A stretch of 64,000 bases of DNA from NCBI GenBank assembly GCA_944380605.1, contig CALWIA010000032.1, positions 55,890 through 119,889 on the forward strand, read 5' to 3'. The number at the start of each line of letters is the position of its first letter. Position 1 is the stretch's first letter. The position numbers and the translations under genes were made by a program. The notes beneath the pieces are model-generated. The model was not told the DNA's origin. It made no database searches and saw nothing but the letters and a program-made list of their open reading frames with translations. This DNA comes from an uncultured Lachnospiraceae bacterium. GTDB taxonomy: Bacteria > Bacillota > Clostridia > Lachnospirales > Lachnospiraceae. Shown here one piece after another: positions 49,841 to 59,569 of the stretch.

Positions 49841-50749
49841 TTATACCTTCAAATGCTTTCTTATGGTGAAGAAGCTGGCAAAGAAACCGATGCCCAGGCC
49901 CAGCAGCATGGCCGTCGCCGCCATATAGGGGAAGATCTGCCCCAGCGGCAGGAACTGGAAGATTCCCGACAGGATCTGGAACCGCTCCTCGATATAGCCG
50001 ATGGACTGGCGATACAGGAAAAACATGCAGATCAGCGGGATCACCGCTCCCAGCAGGCCGATGATAATGCCTTCCACCACAAAGGGCGCCCGGATCATGT
50101 AATTGGTGGCGCCGATGTAGCGCATGATCTGGTTCTCGCTTCTGCGGAACGCCGCCGCCACGTTGATGGTGTTGCTGATCAGGAATACGGACACCGCCAG
50201 CAGCACGCCGATAATCACCCCCGACAGGATTCCGATCACCGTGTTGAAGCTAGTCAGGCCCGCCGCCGCGCTGCTGGAATAGTTGACCCGCCGCACGCCG
50301 TCCAGGTTTTCCAGATACACCACAAATTCATCCTGTTTGGAAATATCCTTCAGAAAGATCTGGTAAGAAGCGGAACCGGCCAGAGGATTGTCCTCGGCAA
50401 ACCCATCCGCCAGATCTTCCATACCTTCAAAATACTCCTGCTGAAAGCTGTCCCAGGCCTCCTGGGCAGAGGTAAACTCCATGGAACTGACCTCGCTGCG
50501 CTGTCCTATGACGCTGCCTATGGCCCGGATCTGTTCCTCCGACAGTCCCTCGTCAAAAAACACGGTGACGCCCACCGTGGTCTCCACATTCTTTACCACA
50601 TGCTGCACGTTTACCATAATGCTGAAAAACATGCAGAACAAAAAAATACACGCAGAAATCGTCGCCACCGATGCCAGGGAGAACCAGATATTTCTGCATA
50701 TATTTATAAAGCCCTGTTTCAGGCAATACCAAAATGTACTAATCCTCAT
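49841..50749 (-). CDS. ftsX: Cell-division ABC permease FtsX
   Basis: A 302-residue membrane protein: N-terminal cytoplasmic stretch, four helices, and a large outside loop (about 50-170) between helices 1 and 2 that binds cell-wall hydrolase partners. The FtsX fold is seen in [20 protein letters not shown] and the [22 protein letters not shown] coupling segment. It transduces ATP hydrolysis by FtsE into activation of periplasmic or wall hydrolases. Overlaps ftsE by 11 bp. Confidence 0.95.
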   Translation of the reverse strand: MRISTFWYCLKQGFINICRNIWFSLASVATISACIFLFCMFFSIMVNVQHVVKNVETTVGVTVFFDEGLSEEQIRAIGSVIGQRSEVSSMEFTSAQEAWDSFQQEYFEGMEDLADGFAEDNPLAGSASYQIFLKDISKQDEFVVYLENLDGVRRVNYSSSAAAGLTSFNTVIGILSGVIIGVLLAVSVFLISNTINVAAAFRRSENQIMRYIGATNYMIRAPFVVEGIIIGLLGAVIPLICMFFLYRQSIGYIEERFQILSGIFQFLPLGQIFPYMAATAMLLGLGIGFFASFFTIRKHLKV

Positions 50750-51425
50750 GTGTATATCCGCCTTTTTTCTCGTCGCTGACCACGCAGCCCCGCTCCATCA
50801 CGATGACCCGCTTCTGCATTCTGTCTACAATCTCTTGGCTGTGGGTAACCACCACCACCGTGGTGCCCATCTGGTTGATCTCCTCCAGCAGTTTCATAAT
50901 CTCGATGGCGTTGTGGCTGTCCAGGTTTCCCGTGGGCTCGTCTGCCAGCAGGACTTCCGGCCGGTTGATCAGCGCCCGGGCAATGGCCACCCGCTGCTGC
51001 TCTCCGCCGGAGAGCTGCTGCGGAAACATCTTGTACTTGGCGGAAAGCCCCACCATCTGCAGCATCGCCGGCACCGACTCCCGGATCCGCCGGGTGGAGG
51101 CGCCGATCACCCGCTGGGCAAAGGCCACATTTTCGTAGACATTCCGGTCCTTTAACAGGCGGAAATCCTGGAACACCACGCCCAGCCGCCTCCGGTACTT
51201 GGGTACGTAGCGTCTGGGCATCTTGCCCAGGTTCATATCGTTGACAACAATCTTGCCGGAAGTGGGCTCCGTCTCCTTAAGCAGCAGCTTAAACAGCGTC
51301 GTCTTGCCCGAGCCGCTGCGCCCGATAATGAAGACAAATTCTCCGTCTTCTATGGTGATGCTTACGTTGCGCAGCGCCTTGTTTCCGGTCTCGTAGGTCT
51401 TGCTTACATTTGAAATCTCTATCAT
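50739..51425 (-). CDS. ftsE: Cell-division ATP-binding protein FtsE
   Basis: A 228-residue ABC ATPase. Walker [11 protein letters not shown], signature [15 protein letters not shown], Walker [13 protein letters not shown], with the family's ERGC switch at the end. Pairs with FtsX. ATG 51425; 16 bp behind the PucR-type regulator gene. Confidence 0.96.
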   Translation of the reverse strand: MIEISNVSKTYETGNKALRNVSITIEDGEFVFIIGRSGSGKTTLFKLLLKETEPTSGKIVVNDMNLGKMPRRYVPKYRRRLGVVFQDFRLLKDRNVYENVAFAQRVIGASTRRIRESVPAMLQMVGLSAKYKMFPQQLSGGEQQRVAIARALINRPEVLLADEPTGNLDSHNAIEIMKLLEEINQMGTTVVVVTHSQEIVDRMQKRVIVMERGCVVSDEKKGGYTHED

Positions 51426-51441
51426 GCCTGCTCCTGGTCCG

Positions 51442-52530
51442 TTAAAAATCTGAATTTTCCATGTATTTCATATATTTTACCACCATCAGCGCGATCTTGA
51501 AGGTAATGGCGTCCTCAAAGACCCGCAGATCCAGCCCGGTGCTCTTCTGCAGCTTGTCCAGGCGGTATACCAGGGTATTTCTGTGGATATACAGCTGCCG
51601 GGACGTCTCCGACACGTTCAGGCTGTTTTCGAAAAACTTGTTGATGGTGGTCAGCGTCTCGTCGTCAAACTCATCCGGAGATTTGCCGTCAAAGATCTCC
51701 TTGATAAACATCCGGCACAGCGGCAGCGGCAGCTGATAGATCAGGCGGCCGATGCCCAGACGGCTGTAGGCGATGACGTTTTTGTCGCTGTAGAAGATCT
51801 TGCCTACGTCCAGCGCCATCTTGGCTTCCTTGTACGAACGGGAAACTTCTTTAATTTCTCCCACTACCGTACCGAAGGCTACGTGCACCTTGGTCATGGC
51901 TTCCGTGTTGAGCATGTCCAGAATCACGTTGGCCGTCTTTTCCAGGTCCTCAAAGGTCTCCCCTGGCTTGACCTCCCGCACCAGGATGATGTTCTTCTCA
52001 TCCACCGCGGTAATAAAATCCTTGGTCTTGCCGGAGAACAGGCTCCGCACCGTCTCCAGGGCGCTGGCGTCCTTCTCGTACTTGGTTTCAATAATATAGA
52101 CCACGCGTTTTACGCTGGTCTCAATATGCAGTTTCTTGGCGCGGTTGTAGATATCCACCAGCAGCAGATTGTCCAGCAGCAGATTCTTGATAAAGTTGTC
52201 CTTATCAAACCGCTCTTTATAAGCCACCAGCAGGTTCTGAATCTGAAACGCCGCCAGTTTTCCAACCATATATACGTCGTCGCTGCTGCCCTTGGCCAGC
52301 AGAATGTACTCCAGCTGATGTTCGTCAAACACTTTAAAAAACTGATAGCCATGGATGACCTGGCTGTCAGCCGGTGAATCTACAAAGGCGAGGATGGAAC
52401 TTTCGTATTCTTCCGCGTCGGGAAAGGTGGCAGCCAGCACTTTTCCTTCCGTATCACAGATACAGAGGTCGATTCTGGTGATTCCCTTTAAGCCGTCGAT
52501 GGTCGTCTGCAGTATCTGGTTTGATATCAT
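51442..52530 (-). CDS. PucR/CdaR family transcriptional regulator
   Basis: A 362-residue regulator. The N-terminal sugar-diacid-recognition-like domain (ISNQILQTTIDGLKGITRIDL) leads through a GGDEF-like central fold to a C-terminal PucR helix-turn-helix (NVSETSRQLYIHRNTLVYRLDKLQ). Such proteins often activate carbohydrate or purine genes. Start ATG 52530 with AAGGAG eight bases upstream. It precedes ftsE-ftsX-S41, and may simply be the first gene of that transcript; no obvious link to cell division. Confidence 0.85.
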   Translation of the reverse strand: MISNQILQTTIDGLKGITRIDLCICDTEGKVLAATFPDAEEYESSILAFVDSPADSQVIHGYQFFKVFDEHQLEYILLAKGSSDDVYMVGKLAAFQIQNLLVAYKERFDKDNFIKNLLLDNLLLVDIYNRAKKLHIETSVKRVVYIIETKYEKDASALETVRSLFSGKTKDFITAVDEKNIILVREVKPGETFEDLEKTANVILDMLNTEAMTKVHVAFGTVVGEIKEVSRSYKEAKMALDVGKIFYSDKNVIAYSRLGIGRLIYQLPLPLCRMFIKEIFDGKSPDEFDDETLTTINKFFENSLNVSETSRQLYIHRNTLVYRLDKLQKSTGLDLRVFEDAITFKIALMVVKYMKYMENSDF

Positions 52531-52583
52531 ATCGCACGCTCCTTTTTGCAAATTTACCCTTATTCTATATTAAAGCAAACCAC

Positions 52584-52618
52584 AAAAAAAAGCAAGCAGG
52601 TATCTCTACCTGCCTGCT
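52584..52618 (-). terminator. Terminator of the multi-sugar ABC ATPase gene
   Basis: On the minus strand AGCAGGCAGGTA pairs with TACCTGCTTGCT (one wobble) around GAGA, followed by eight T. Confidence 0.88.
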
Positions 52619-52656
52619 TAAATTTCTCTTATAAAACCGCTGCGGTTCCGTAAGAA

Positions 52657-53769
52657 CTAGTTCACGATTACCAGTTCCGTATCCTTGTCGAATACATGGA
52701 TTTTGGACATATCCAGAGCCAGCTTCACGGTGGAACCTACTCTTGCGGTGGTACGCGGATTTACTCTCGCGGTGAAGTTCGAGTCTTCGATGTCGAAGTA
52801 CAGATATACTTCAGCACCCAGAAGCTCGTATACACGAATGGTAGCTTCTATTACGCTCTTGGGAGAAGCGGTCAGCCATGCTTCTTCATCATGCAGATCT
52901 TCCGGACGGATGCCCAGGGTAACGGTCTTGCCTACATAGCCCTTGCTCTCCAGAACTTTTGCCTTCTCAGCCGGCAGAGCGATGGTGTGTCCGCCGAATG
53001 CCAGCGTAACGTCTGCACCGTCTTTCGCAACAACTGCGTCTACCATGTTCATCTGCGGAGCGCCGATGAATCCGGCTACGAACTTGTTGCCGGGCTTGTC
53101 GTACAGGTTCTGCGGAGAATCTACCTGCTGGATAACGCCATCCTTCATAACAACGATTCTGGTACCCAGGGTCATAGCCTCGGTCTGGTCATGGGTTACG
53201 TAGATGATGGTCGCCTGCAGTCTGTCATGCAGTTTGGAGATCTCAACACGCATCTGGCCTCTCAGCTTCGCATCCAGGTTGGACAGCGGCTCGTCCATCA
53301 GGAATACCTTGGGGTTACGTACGATTGCACGTCCCATGGCAACACGCTGTCTCTGACCACCGGACAGAGCCTTCGGCTTACGATCCAGCAGATGCTCCAG
53401 ATCCAGGATTCTGGCAGCTTCATGAACCAGCTTGTCAATCTCGTCCTTCGGAGTCTTTCTCAGTTTCAGACCGAATGCCATGTTGTCGTAAACAGACATA
53501 TGGGGATACAGAGCGTAGTTCTGGAATACCATGGCGATATCTCTGTCCTTGGGCTCTACGTCGTTCATCAGCTTTCCGTCGATGTACAGTTCACCGGAAG
53601 AAATATCTTCCAGACCTGCGATCATACGAAGAGTCGTGGACTTACCGCATCCAGACGGACCTACGAAAATAACGAACTCTTTGTCGGCGATTTCCAGATT
53701 GAAGTCCTTAACAGCCACGAATCCGTTGGGATACGCCTTGGTTACATTTTTCAATGACAAACTAGCCAT
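52657..53769 (-). CDS. ugpC: Multi-sugar ABC transporter ATPase UgpC/MsmX
   Basis: A 370-residue CUT1-type ATPase. Walker A GPSGCGKSTTLRM, signature LSGGQRQRVAMGRAI, Walker B VFLMDEPLSNLD, and a C-terminal TOBE/OB domain (about 240-370). In Firmicutes this single ATPase powers several sugar importers that lack their own; the importer at 1-2028 is one such candidate here. Codon choice looks more biased than its neighbours, as expected for a highly expressed gene. Monocistronic, own terminator and promoter. Confidence 0.95.
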   Translation of the reverse strand: MASLSLKNVTKAYPNGFVAVKDFNLEIADKEFVIFVGPSGCGKSTTLRMIAGLEDISSGELYIDGKLMNDVEPKDRDIAMVFQNYALYPHMSVYDNMAFGLKLRKTPKDEIDKLVHEAARILDLEHLLDRKPKALSGGQRQRVAMGRAIVRNPKVFLMDEPLSNLDAKLRGQMRVEISKLHDRLQATIIYVTHDQTEAMTLGTRIVVMKDGVIQQVDSPQNLYDKPGNKFVAGFIGAPQMNMVDAVVAKDGADVTLAFGGHTIALPAEKAKVLESKGYVGKTVTLGIRPEDLHDEEAWLTASPKSVIEATIRVYELLGAEVYLYFDIEDSNFTARVNPRTTARVGSTVKLALDMSKIHVFDKDTELVIVN

Positions 53770-53844
53770 AATCTAAATCCTCCTGTTTTTTAATTCCACA
53801 ATTCTGAACCTGCTGTCCATTCAAGTTCACTGTGCTTTGTAGTT

Positions 53845-53882
53845 ATTATAATACACGAAAGTGCCGATTTTCGCCATATGGC
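53845..53882 (-). promoter_or_regulatory. Promoter and palindrome upstream of ugpC
   Basis: Minus strand -10 TATAAT (53850-53845) has no good -35. A perfect 10-bp palindrome GCCATATGGC (53873-53882) flanked by TTTT/AAA begins at the expected -35 position, suggesting activator or repressor control. The rest of 53770-54009 is AT-rich with no gene seen. Confidence 0.45.
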
Positions 53883-54009
53883 AAATAACCAAAATCCATT
53901 TTCACAATTTGTCTAATCTGCATATTGCCAAAGGAAACTGGCACAAACATAAAAATATGTCACAAAAAATTGATACAATTCTGTCAATATTCTCTAAAGC
54001 CTCCGGCCT

Positions 54010-54594
54010 TTACCGTTTCCTGGCCAGCAAATTGACCCAGGCCGTATCCGGGTGTCCCGGACGCACGTCCTCCGTCTCCCACAGCTTCACCACGGAAAAC
54101 AGGCCGGTTTTCTCCACCATGGCCTTCAGGCTCTCTTCCGTATACTCGCAGATAAACCGCTCTCCGCGGATGCCTTCAAAGCTGCCTTTTTTTACAGACA
54201 GATACAGCACGCCGCCGGCTACCAGGGCGTCACTGATCCGGCCCAGAATCTCCGGCATCTCGTTTTTCGGCACATGGATCAGGGAACCGCAGGCCCATAT
54301 GCCGTCAAACACGTCCTCGAACTCCATGTCCTCAAAGGACATCTGCAGCACGTCCATGCCCGTATGGATCTCCGCCAGCCGGCACATCTCCTCCGACGCG
54401 TCCATGGGCGTCACGTCATATCCCAGCTCATACATGGCCAGGGAATCCCGGCCGGAGCCGCATCCCAGGTCCAGAATGGTGTCTCCTTCCTTCAGGAGGC
54501 TTAAAAATTCCTCCAGAATCCCGCTCATGTCCACGTCCACCGTGTCCTCGTATATCTTCGCCGCGTACTTATTATAATATGCTACCGGGTCCAC
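54010..54594 (-). CDS. Class I SAM-dependent methyltransferase (TehB-like)
   Basis: A 194-residue small methyltransferase. Motif I ILDLGCGSGRDSLAMYELG, acidic strand end VTPMDAS, DGIWACGSLIHVP near motif II. Starts at GTG 54594 with AGGAGG five bases upstream, 9 bp after the CvfB stop. Related proteins modify small molecules, including tellurite or thiopurine. Substrate unknown. Confidence 0.85.
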   Translation of the reverse strand: MDPVAYYNKYAAKIYEDTVDVDMSGILEEFLSLLKEGDTILDLGCGSGRDSLAMYELGYDVTPMDASEEMCRLAEIHTGMDVLQMSFEDMEFEDVFDGIWACGSLIHVPKNEMPEILGRISDALVAGGVLYLSVKKGSFEGIRGERFICEYTEESLKAMVEKTGLFSVVKLWETEDVRPGHPDTAWVNLLARKR

Positions 54595-54603
54595 AACAGC
54601 CTC

Positions 54604-55437
54604 CTACACTTTCTCTATGGTCTTGCCGGTGATCCGGACTCTACCTTCCTTCAGCAGATGGCCCACCGCCCGTTTAAACGCGTTTTTGCTCATGGCAAAT
54701 TCCTGCCGGATGATCTCCGGGTCCGCCTTGTCCGTAAAAGGCAGTACGCCGCCCCGGGCTTCCAGCGCCTCCATGACCGTCTCCGCGTCGGTGTTCATCT
54801 GGATATGGGCCTTTTCGTTCAGGCTTAAATCCAGCTTCCCGTCGTCCCGCACTTTGGTCACCCGGGCCTGCACCGTATCTCCCGGCCGGACATTTCCAAA
54901 AAATTCCTTTGCGGGGATCAGGCCGTAATACCGGCCGTCCACCGCTACAAACGCGCCGATCTGCGGGCTCACTTCATACACCATTCCGCTTACCCGGTCG
55001 TCCTTTTCATAGGGGGAATCGCCGTTCAAATAGGGGTGCACCTTCATGGTAGCCGCCAGCCGGCCGCTCTTGTCCACATACAGGGCCGCCAGGCACTGCT
55101 GGCCCGGCCGCACCCGCTCCGTCTGCTCTTTAAAGGGCAGCAGCACGTCCTTTTCCAGTCCCATGTCCAGAAATGCGCCGATCTTTCCGGTCTCCTTCAC
55201 CGTCAGCACCGCCGTTTCCCCTACCTGCAGCTTCGGCTCCCGGGTGGTGGCGATGAGCCGGTCCTCGGAATCCCGGTAGATAAACACCTCCAGACGGTCT
55301 CCGGCCCTGGTTCCCGCCGGCACCTGTTTGGCCGGCAGCAGCACCGCCGTCTCGTCCTTGGGATCTTCCGCCAGGTATACGCCGAACTCCTTTTCCCGCA
55401 CTACCGTAAGCAGCTGCCTTTTTCCTAACTCAATCAT
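54604..55437 (-). CDS. S1 RNA-binding protein CvfB-like
   Basis: A 277-residue protein with S1-type OB domains (VSGMVYEVSPQIGAFVAVDGRYYGLIP and VRPGDTVQARVTKVRDDGKLDLSL) and a C-terminal winged helix (DPEIIRQEFAMSKNAFKRAVGHLLKEGRV). Length and order match CvfB of Firmicutes, an RNA-binding protein influencing virulence and gene expression. Its start overlaps the thioesterase stop by 8 bp. Confidence 0.9.
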   Translation of the reverse strand: MIELGKRQLLTVVREKEFGVYLAEDPKDETAVLLPAKQVPAGTRAGDRLEVFIYRDSEDRLIATTREPKLQVGETAVLTVKETGKIGAFLDMGLEKDVLLPFKEQTERVRPGQQCLAALYVDKSGRLAATMKVHPYLNGDSPYEKDDRVSGMVYEVSPQIGAFVAVDGRYYGLIPAKEFFGNVRPGDTVQARVTKVRDDGKLDLSLNEKAHIQMNTDAETVMEALEARGGVLPFTDKADPEIIRQEFAMSKNAFKRAVGHLLKEGRVRITGKTIEKV

Positions 55438-56158
55438 GGTTTTCCTCTCTCCTGCGCCCCAGCCAGATCACCGCATAGGGGCTCTTGTCTTCTCCGCACA
55501 GCGCCGCCGCGGCGCCGTCATCCGTAAAGCTGATTCTGGGATAGATGCGGTCTCCCAGCACAGCGGCCTTCTTATACTCCGCCCGCAGCTGCCCGATCTG
55601 AAAATCCTCCGGCAGCAGTTCTCTGGCTATCTCCACATACTGGGCGTTGTTTACATGGTGATTGGTATCGATGTGGTGCTTGGCCACCACCAGCGGCTCC
55701 CGTTCCTCACAGGCCTCCGGAAGGGCGATATGCCTGGGCGCATAGTCCATCTCCAGCCGGGGCTGCAGGGTTCCGTACCTGCTGACGTCCTCGTCCTGAA
55801 CCCGGACCGGCCTTCCCTGCAGGGTGTCGAAGAAAAACCAGACGGAGTTGGCCCGCACCAGATACGCGCCGGCCTCGTCCTGAATGGTAAAATTCCGGTA
55901 GCCGTAAATGCCTTTAAAATCATAGGGCCAGGTGCTGACCACAATCCGCTCTCCCAGCACCGGATAGCGGTCCATGACAATCTGCCAGGAAGTCAGCCAC
56001 CACGCCCGGTTCCGGCTCTTCAGCCAGGAAACCCCGCGGCCGATGTCCTCCGACTGAAAGGTGGAGCAGTCCTGCAGATAATTGATAATGCCCGTAACAG
56101 ACAGCCGTCCGTACTCGTCGGTTTCACTGTAGCGGACTCTGCTGTGGAACTGATACAT
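55430..56158 (-). CDS. Acyl-ACP thioesterase (FatA/FatB family)
   Basis: A 242-residue double-hotdog enzyme releasing fatty acids from acyl carrier protein. Conserved elements: FHSRVRYSETDEYGRLSVTG at the start, SRNRAWWLTSWQIVMDRYP, and DTNHHVNNAQYVEIA containing the Asn/His residues of the active site. Co-transcribed with cvfB and the methyltransferase. Bacterial FatA/B types release medium-chain acids. Confidence 0.9.
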   Translation of the reverse strand: MYQFHSRVRYSETDEYGRLSVTGIINYLQDCSTFQSEDIGRGVSWLKSRNRAWWLTSWQIVMDRYPVLGERIVVSTWPYDFKGIYGYRNFTIQDEAGAYLVRANSVWFFFDTLQGRPVRVQDEDVSRYGTLQPRLEMDYAPRHIALPEACEEREPLVVAKHHIDTNHHVNNAQYVEIARELLPEDFQIGQLRAEYKKAAVLGDRIYPRISFTDDGAAAALCGEDKSPYAVIWLGRRREENHD

Positions 56159-56286
56159 GCCGATCCCTCATTTCTCAAAATTACCTTTAATTATACCGGA
56201 TTCCCCCGGGAATGTCCAGCCGCGGCGGACCTGCGGGCATAAATAAAACCTGCGGACTTTCTACCGAAAATCTGCAGGTTTGGAAG

Positions 56287-56359
56287 CTGGGCTAGAAGGA
56301 TTCGAACCTTCACAATGACGGAGTCAGAGTCCGTTGCCTTACCATTTGGCGATAGCCCA
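56287..56359 (-). tRNA. tRNA-Gln (anticodon CTG)
   Basis: On the minus strand, acceptor TGGGCTA (56359-56353) pairs with TAGCCCA (56294-56288) with discriminator G at 56287. Anticodon stem ACGGA/TCCGT encloses loop CTCTGAC (anticodon CTG), and the T arm contains GGTTCGAATCC. No encoded CCA. Confidence 0.95.
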
Positions 56360-56469
56360 AGATTGCTCTGCCGGCTGCTCTCTCGCAGCGACAAAGCAAA
56401 TTATACAGCATGAATTTTCATTCGTCAAGCACTTTTTTTACAATTTTCGGAAGTATTTTCCTGGCCGGT

Positions 56470-57912
56470 TCAGTACCTTCCCACCGGCGGCTCCACATCG
56501 TCCGGCAGCGGACAGCGGTATACGCCTCCGGTACGGGCTTCGTACTCTTTTCTGGCCTGTCGGATCACTTCCGGGTTCTCCATGGTGCGCACGCAGCACA
56601 GCGCCAGGGCCTTCGCCGCCGTCAGCAGGCCTTTATGGCCCAGAGAACTGCCGGCCTGTCCGGTCATCTGCCAGGTATGGCCTACGTTGCCGATGCAGCA
56701 GGAAGCTACATGCAGATTCAGCGTCGGCGCCGCGTACCCCACGTCGCCTACGTCGGTGGACCCGGACTCATAGGGGTGCGGCCCCGCCGGATAAGAATGG
56801 ACTTCCGTATCCAGCGGCCGCTCCAGAATGGCTTCCAGCCGTTCCGCTCCGTATTCCGCCGCGATCTGTTCTTTGATGGCCTGCAGGGTGTCCGGGTCAT
56901 AGGACTCAAGGAAGTCTCTGGCCAGCCGGAAATCTTTCTCGTCCCATTCCGGCGCTCCCACTTCCTTCATACAGCCTTCCGCCAGCCGGGCCAGGGTGTC
57001 GTTGGGCACATAATCGGAGAACGCCATGGTGATCTCGTACTGCATCCGGGTCTCCGTCATCAGGGCCGCGCCCTCCGCCACTTTTACCACCCGCTCAAAC
57101 AGCTCTTTCATCTGCTCCACCTTCGGAGCCCGCACTTCATACTTGACCAGCGAATGGTCCTGCACCACGTTAGGGGCCGTTCCGCCGGCGTCCACATAGG
57201 CGTAGTGAATCCTGGCCTTGTCGATCATGTGCTCCCGCAGGTAGTTGACGCCTACGCTCATCAGTTCCGCCGCGTCCAGGGCGCTCCGGCCCAGGTGGGG
57301 CGAACCGCCGGCATGGGACGCCCGTCCGAAAAACTGGAAATTGGCTCCCATAATCGCCACGCTGCAGGTGGGCTGCACCTCGTTCCGATCGGATGGATGC
57401 CAGGTATAGACAAAATCCACGCCGTCAAACAGACCGGCTCTGGCCATAAACTGCTTGGCTCCGGCGCCTTCTTCCGCGGCGCAGCCGTAGTAAATCACCG
57501 TGGCCGGCTTCTGATACGCCAGCAGGTAGTCCCGCACCGCCAGCGCCGCGGCCAGCGCGCCGGTTCCCAGGCAGCAGTGGCCGCATCCGTGGCCCGGCGC
57601 CCCCGGCGTCACCGGCTCCCTCCGGGCGCATCCCGCCTTCTGGCTCAGGGTGGCCAGCGCGTCAAATTCTCCCAGAATCCCCATGACCGGTCCGCCTTCT
57701 CCGTACTGGAAACGGGCGGTAAAAGCGGTGGGAATCCCCGCCGCTGCGACAGTCACCTCAAATCCCTCCTGCCGCAGCATCTCCTGCAGCAGGGCGGAAG
57801 AACGGGTTTCCTCGTAGGGAAGTTCCGCGTACTCCCAGATCCGGCTGCAGGCGTCCAGAATCGCTTCTTTTCGCTTATCCACCGCAGCCCTGATAAATTC
57901 CAGATCCGTCAT
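56470..57912 (-). CDS. M20 family amidohydrolase (AbgB-like)
   Basis: A 480-residue metallopeptidase-fold hydrolase. Metal ligands in APGHGCGHCCLG and CAAEEGAGAKQF, and a lid/dimerisation domain in the middle. Closest in type to p-aminobenzoyl-glutamate hydrolase subunit B and related N-acyl amino acid amidohydrolases. Lies just after an amino-acid ABC permease and binding protein, so the ABC system probably imports its substrate (inference). Start ATG 57912 with AAGGAG. Confidence 0.88.
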   Translation of the reverse strand: MTDLEFIRAAVDKRKEAILDACSRIWEYAELPYEETRSSALLQEMLRQEGFEVTVAAAGIPTAFTARFQYGEGGPVMGILGEFDALATLSQKAGCARREPVTPGAPGHGCGHCCLGTGALAAALAVRDYLLAYQKPATVIYYGCAAEEGAGAKQFMARAGLFDGVDFVYTWHPSDRNEVQPTCSVAIMGANFQFFGRASHAGGSPHLGRSALDAAELMSVGVNYLREHMIDKARIHYAYVDAGGTAPNVVQDHSLVKYEVRAPKVEQMKELFERVVKVAEGAALMTETRMQYEITMAFSDYVPNDTLARLAEGCMKEVGAPEWDEKDFRLARDFLESYDPDTLQAIKEQIAAEYGAERLEAILERPLDTEVHSYPAGPHPYESGSTDVGDVGYAAPTLNLHVASCCIGNVGHTWQMTGQAGSSLGHKGLLTAAKALALCCVRTMENPEVIRQARKEYEARTGGVYRCPLPDDVEPPVGRY

Positions 57913-57949
57913 CGGTCTTTTCTCCTTTCCTCGTTTCCGGCTTTCCCGT

Positions 57950-58615
57950 TTAACAGCTGCCGGCTTTCAGCCGCAGCTCCAGCGTCTTCATGGCCCGGGA
58001 AAGCAGAAATGTTACCGCGAAATAAATGATGCCCACAATCAGCAGAGACGGCAGGGCCAGGTAGGTGGCCGACTGCACCGTCTTGTAAGAGGTCATCAGC
58101 TCTCCTACAAAGAATACGGAAGCCAGCGACGTTTCCTTTACCATCTGGATAAATTCATTGCCCAGGGCCGGCAGGATGTTTTTCACCGCCTGGGGCAGAA
58201 TCACCCAGCGCATGGCGCCCCGTCCGGAAAGCCCCAGGCTGCGGGCCGCTTCCATCTGCCCCTTGTCCACCGCCTGGATGCCCGCCCGGATCACTTCCGC
58301 CACGTAGGAGCTGCTGTTGATAATCAGCGCCACCACAATGCAGGAAGTGTCCGACATCTCGATGGGCAGGACTTTGGGCAGCAGCAGCCAGAAAAAATAC
58401 AGCTGCAGCAGAATCGGCGTGCCCCGCAGCACTTCTATGTATACAGAAGAAACCGCGTACAGCCCCTTCCATCGGGACATGCGCAGCAGAGACACCACCG
58501 TGCCCAGGACGGTCCCGAAAAATACGGTGATCAGAGCCAGCCACAGCGTCCCCCACAGCCCTTCCAGAAACACGTAGTCGTATTTCATCCAGATTTTGAT
58601 TATATTGTCCAGCAT
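57950..58615 (-). CDS. Amino acid ABC transporter permease (HisM/GlnP type)
   Basis: A 221-residue His/Glu/Gln/Arg-type permease with about five helices and the family EAA-type loop GQMEAARSLGLSGRGAMRWVILPQA. ATG 58615; a longer in-frame start lies inside the binding-protein gene. Follows the binding-protein gene and precedes the M20 hydrolase. No ATPase is in the operon. Confidence 0.92.
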   Translation of the reverse strand: MLDNIIKIWMKYDYVFLEGLWGTLWLALITVFFGTVLGTVVSLLRMSRWKGLYAVSSVYIEVLRGTPILLQLYFFWLLLPKVLPIEMSDTSCIVVALIINSSSYVAEVIRAGIQAVDKGQMEAARSLGLSGRGAMRWVILPQAVKNILPALGNEFIQMVKETSLASVFFVGELMTSYKTVQSATYLALPSLLIVGIIYFAVTFLLSRAMKTLELRLKAGSC

Positions 58616-58638
58616 GATACGTCCACCGGCCCCTTTCC

Positions 58639-59484
58639 CTACTGAATCCCAAGGCTGGCGGCATAGTCGCTGTATTCCTGATACCACTGCTCATACAGGC
58701 CGGATTCCGTCAGTTCATCGATGATCTCGTTGATTTTCTCCGTCAGTTCCTCTTCTCCTTTGGGAATGCCGACCCGGGTCCCCTGAGTGGTCTCGTCCTG
58801 CACAAACCGGAACCCTTCCGCTGCCGTGACCCCCGGATTGGCCTCCGCGTACAGCCTGGCCGTGGCCAGATAAGCCGCCGCCGCGTCGGCTTTGCCTTCC
58901 TGCACCATCAGGAACCCGTCGGTGGTGGAAGACACCCGTTTCAGTTCTTTGCAGGCCGGCACCTGGCTGTTCACCATCACTTCCTGCAGCGAGCCGCTCT
59001 GCACCACCAGCACCGCGTCCGCCAGAGACGCCGCGTCCGGATACCGGTCCGCGTCTTCCGTCCGCACCAGCAGTCCGTAGCCTTCCGTTTCATCAAAATA
59101 GTAGCCCTTGGACATGTTCATGGCCTCCGCCCGTTCCGGCGTATAGGCCAATGCCGATATGGCCAGATCGTACTTGCCTTCCGTCACGCTGGACAGCACC
59201 GCGGAAAACTCCAGCGGCACGATCCGCAGTTCCACCCCCAGCTGATCCGCGATATACTGCGCCAGTTCGATGTCGCTGCCCACATAGCGGTCCTCCCCTT
59301 CCTTGGAAGGGTCGATAAATTCATTAGGAGCAAAATACGGTTCCGTCGCCACTTCGATATAGCCTCTCTCCAGAATCTCCTCCAGCCGGTTGGTATCCTT
59401 CGCAGGCAGGCCCGCCGCCGCGCTGCAGCCCCAGAGGGCCGATGCCGCCAAAAAGATCAGACCCGCCTTTTTCCAATTTCTCAC
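58639..59484 (-). CDS. Amino-acid ABC substrate-binding lipoprotein
   Basis: A 281-residue lipoprotein (signal helix, then ASALWGC) of SBP family 3: ILERGYIEVATEPYFAPNEF start, VGSDIELAQYIADQLGVELRIV, GKYDLAISALAYTPERAEAMNMS. Binds a polar amino acid or small peptide. Starts at GTG 59484 after GGAGG. First gene of a short operon with the permease and M20 hydrolase. Confidence 0.9.
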   Translation of the reverse strand: MRNWKKAGLIFLAASALWGCSAAAGLPAKDTNRLEEILERGYIEVATEPYFAPNEFIDPSKEGEDRYVGSDIELAQYIADQLGVELRIVPLEFSAVLSSVTEGKYDLAISALAYTPERAEAMNMSKGYYFDETEGYGLLVRTEDADRYPDAASLADAVLVVQSGSLQEVMVNSQVPACKELKRVSSTTDGFLMVQEGKADAAAAYLATARLYAEANPGVTAAEGFRFVQDETTQGTRVGIPKGEEELTEKINEIIDELTESGLYEQWYQEYSDYAASLGIQ

Positions 59485-59569
59485 CGTTTCTTCCTCCCGT
59501 CGTCTCTCCGTATTCCATGACCTGCTTTTGAATGTTTACTCTTTTATGCTATCATGGTAAAGTGCTAAT

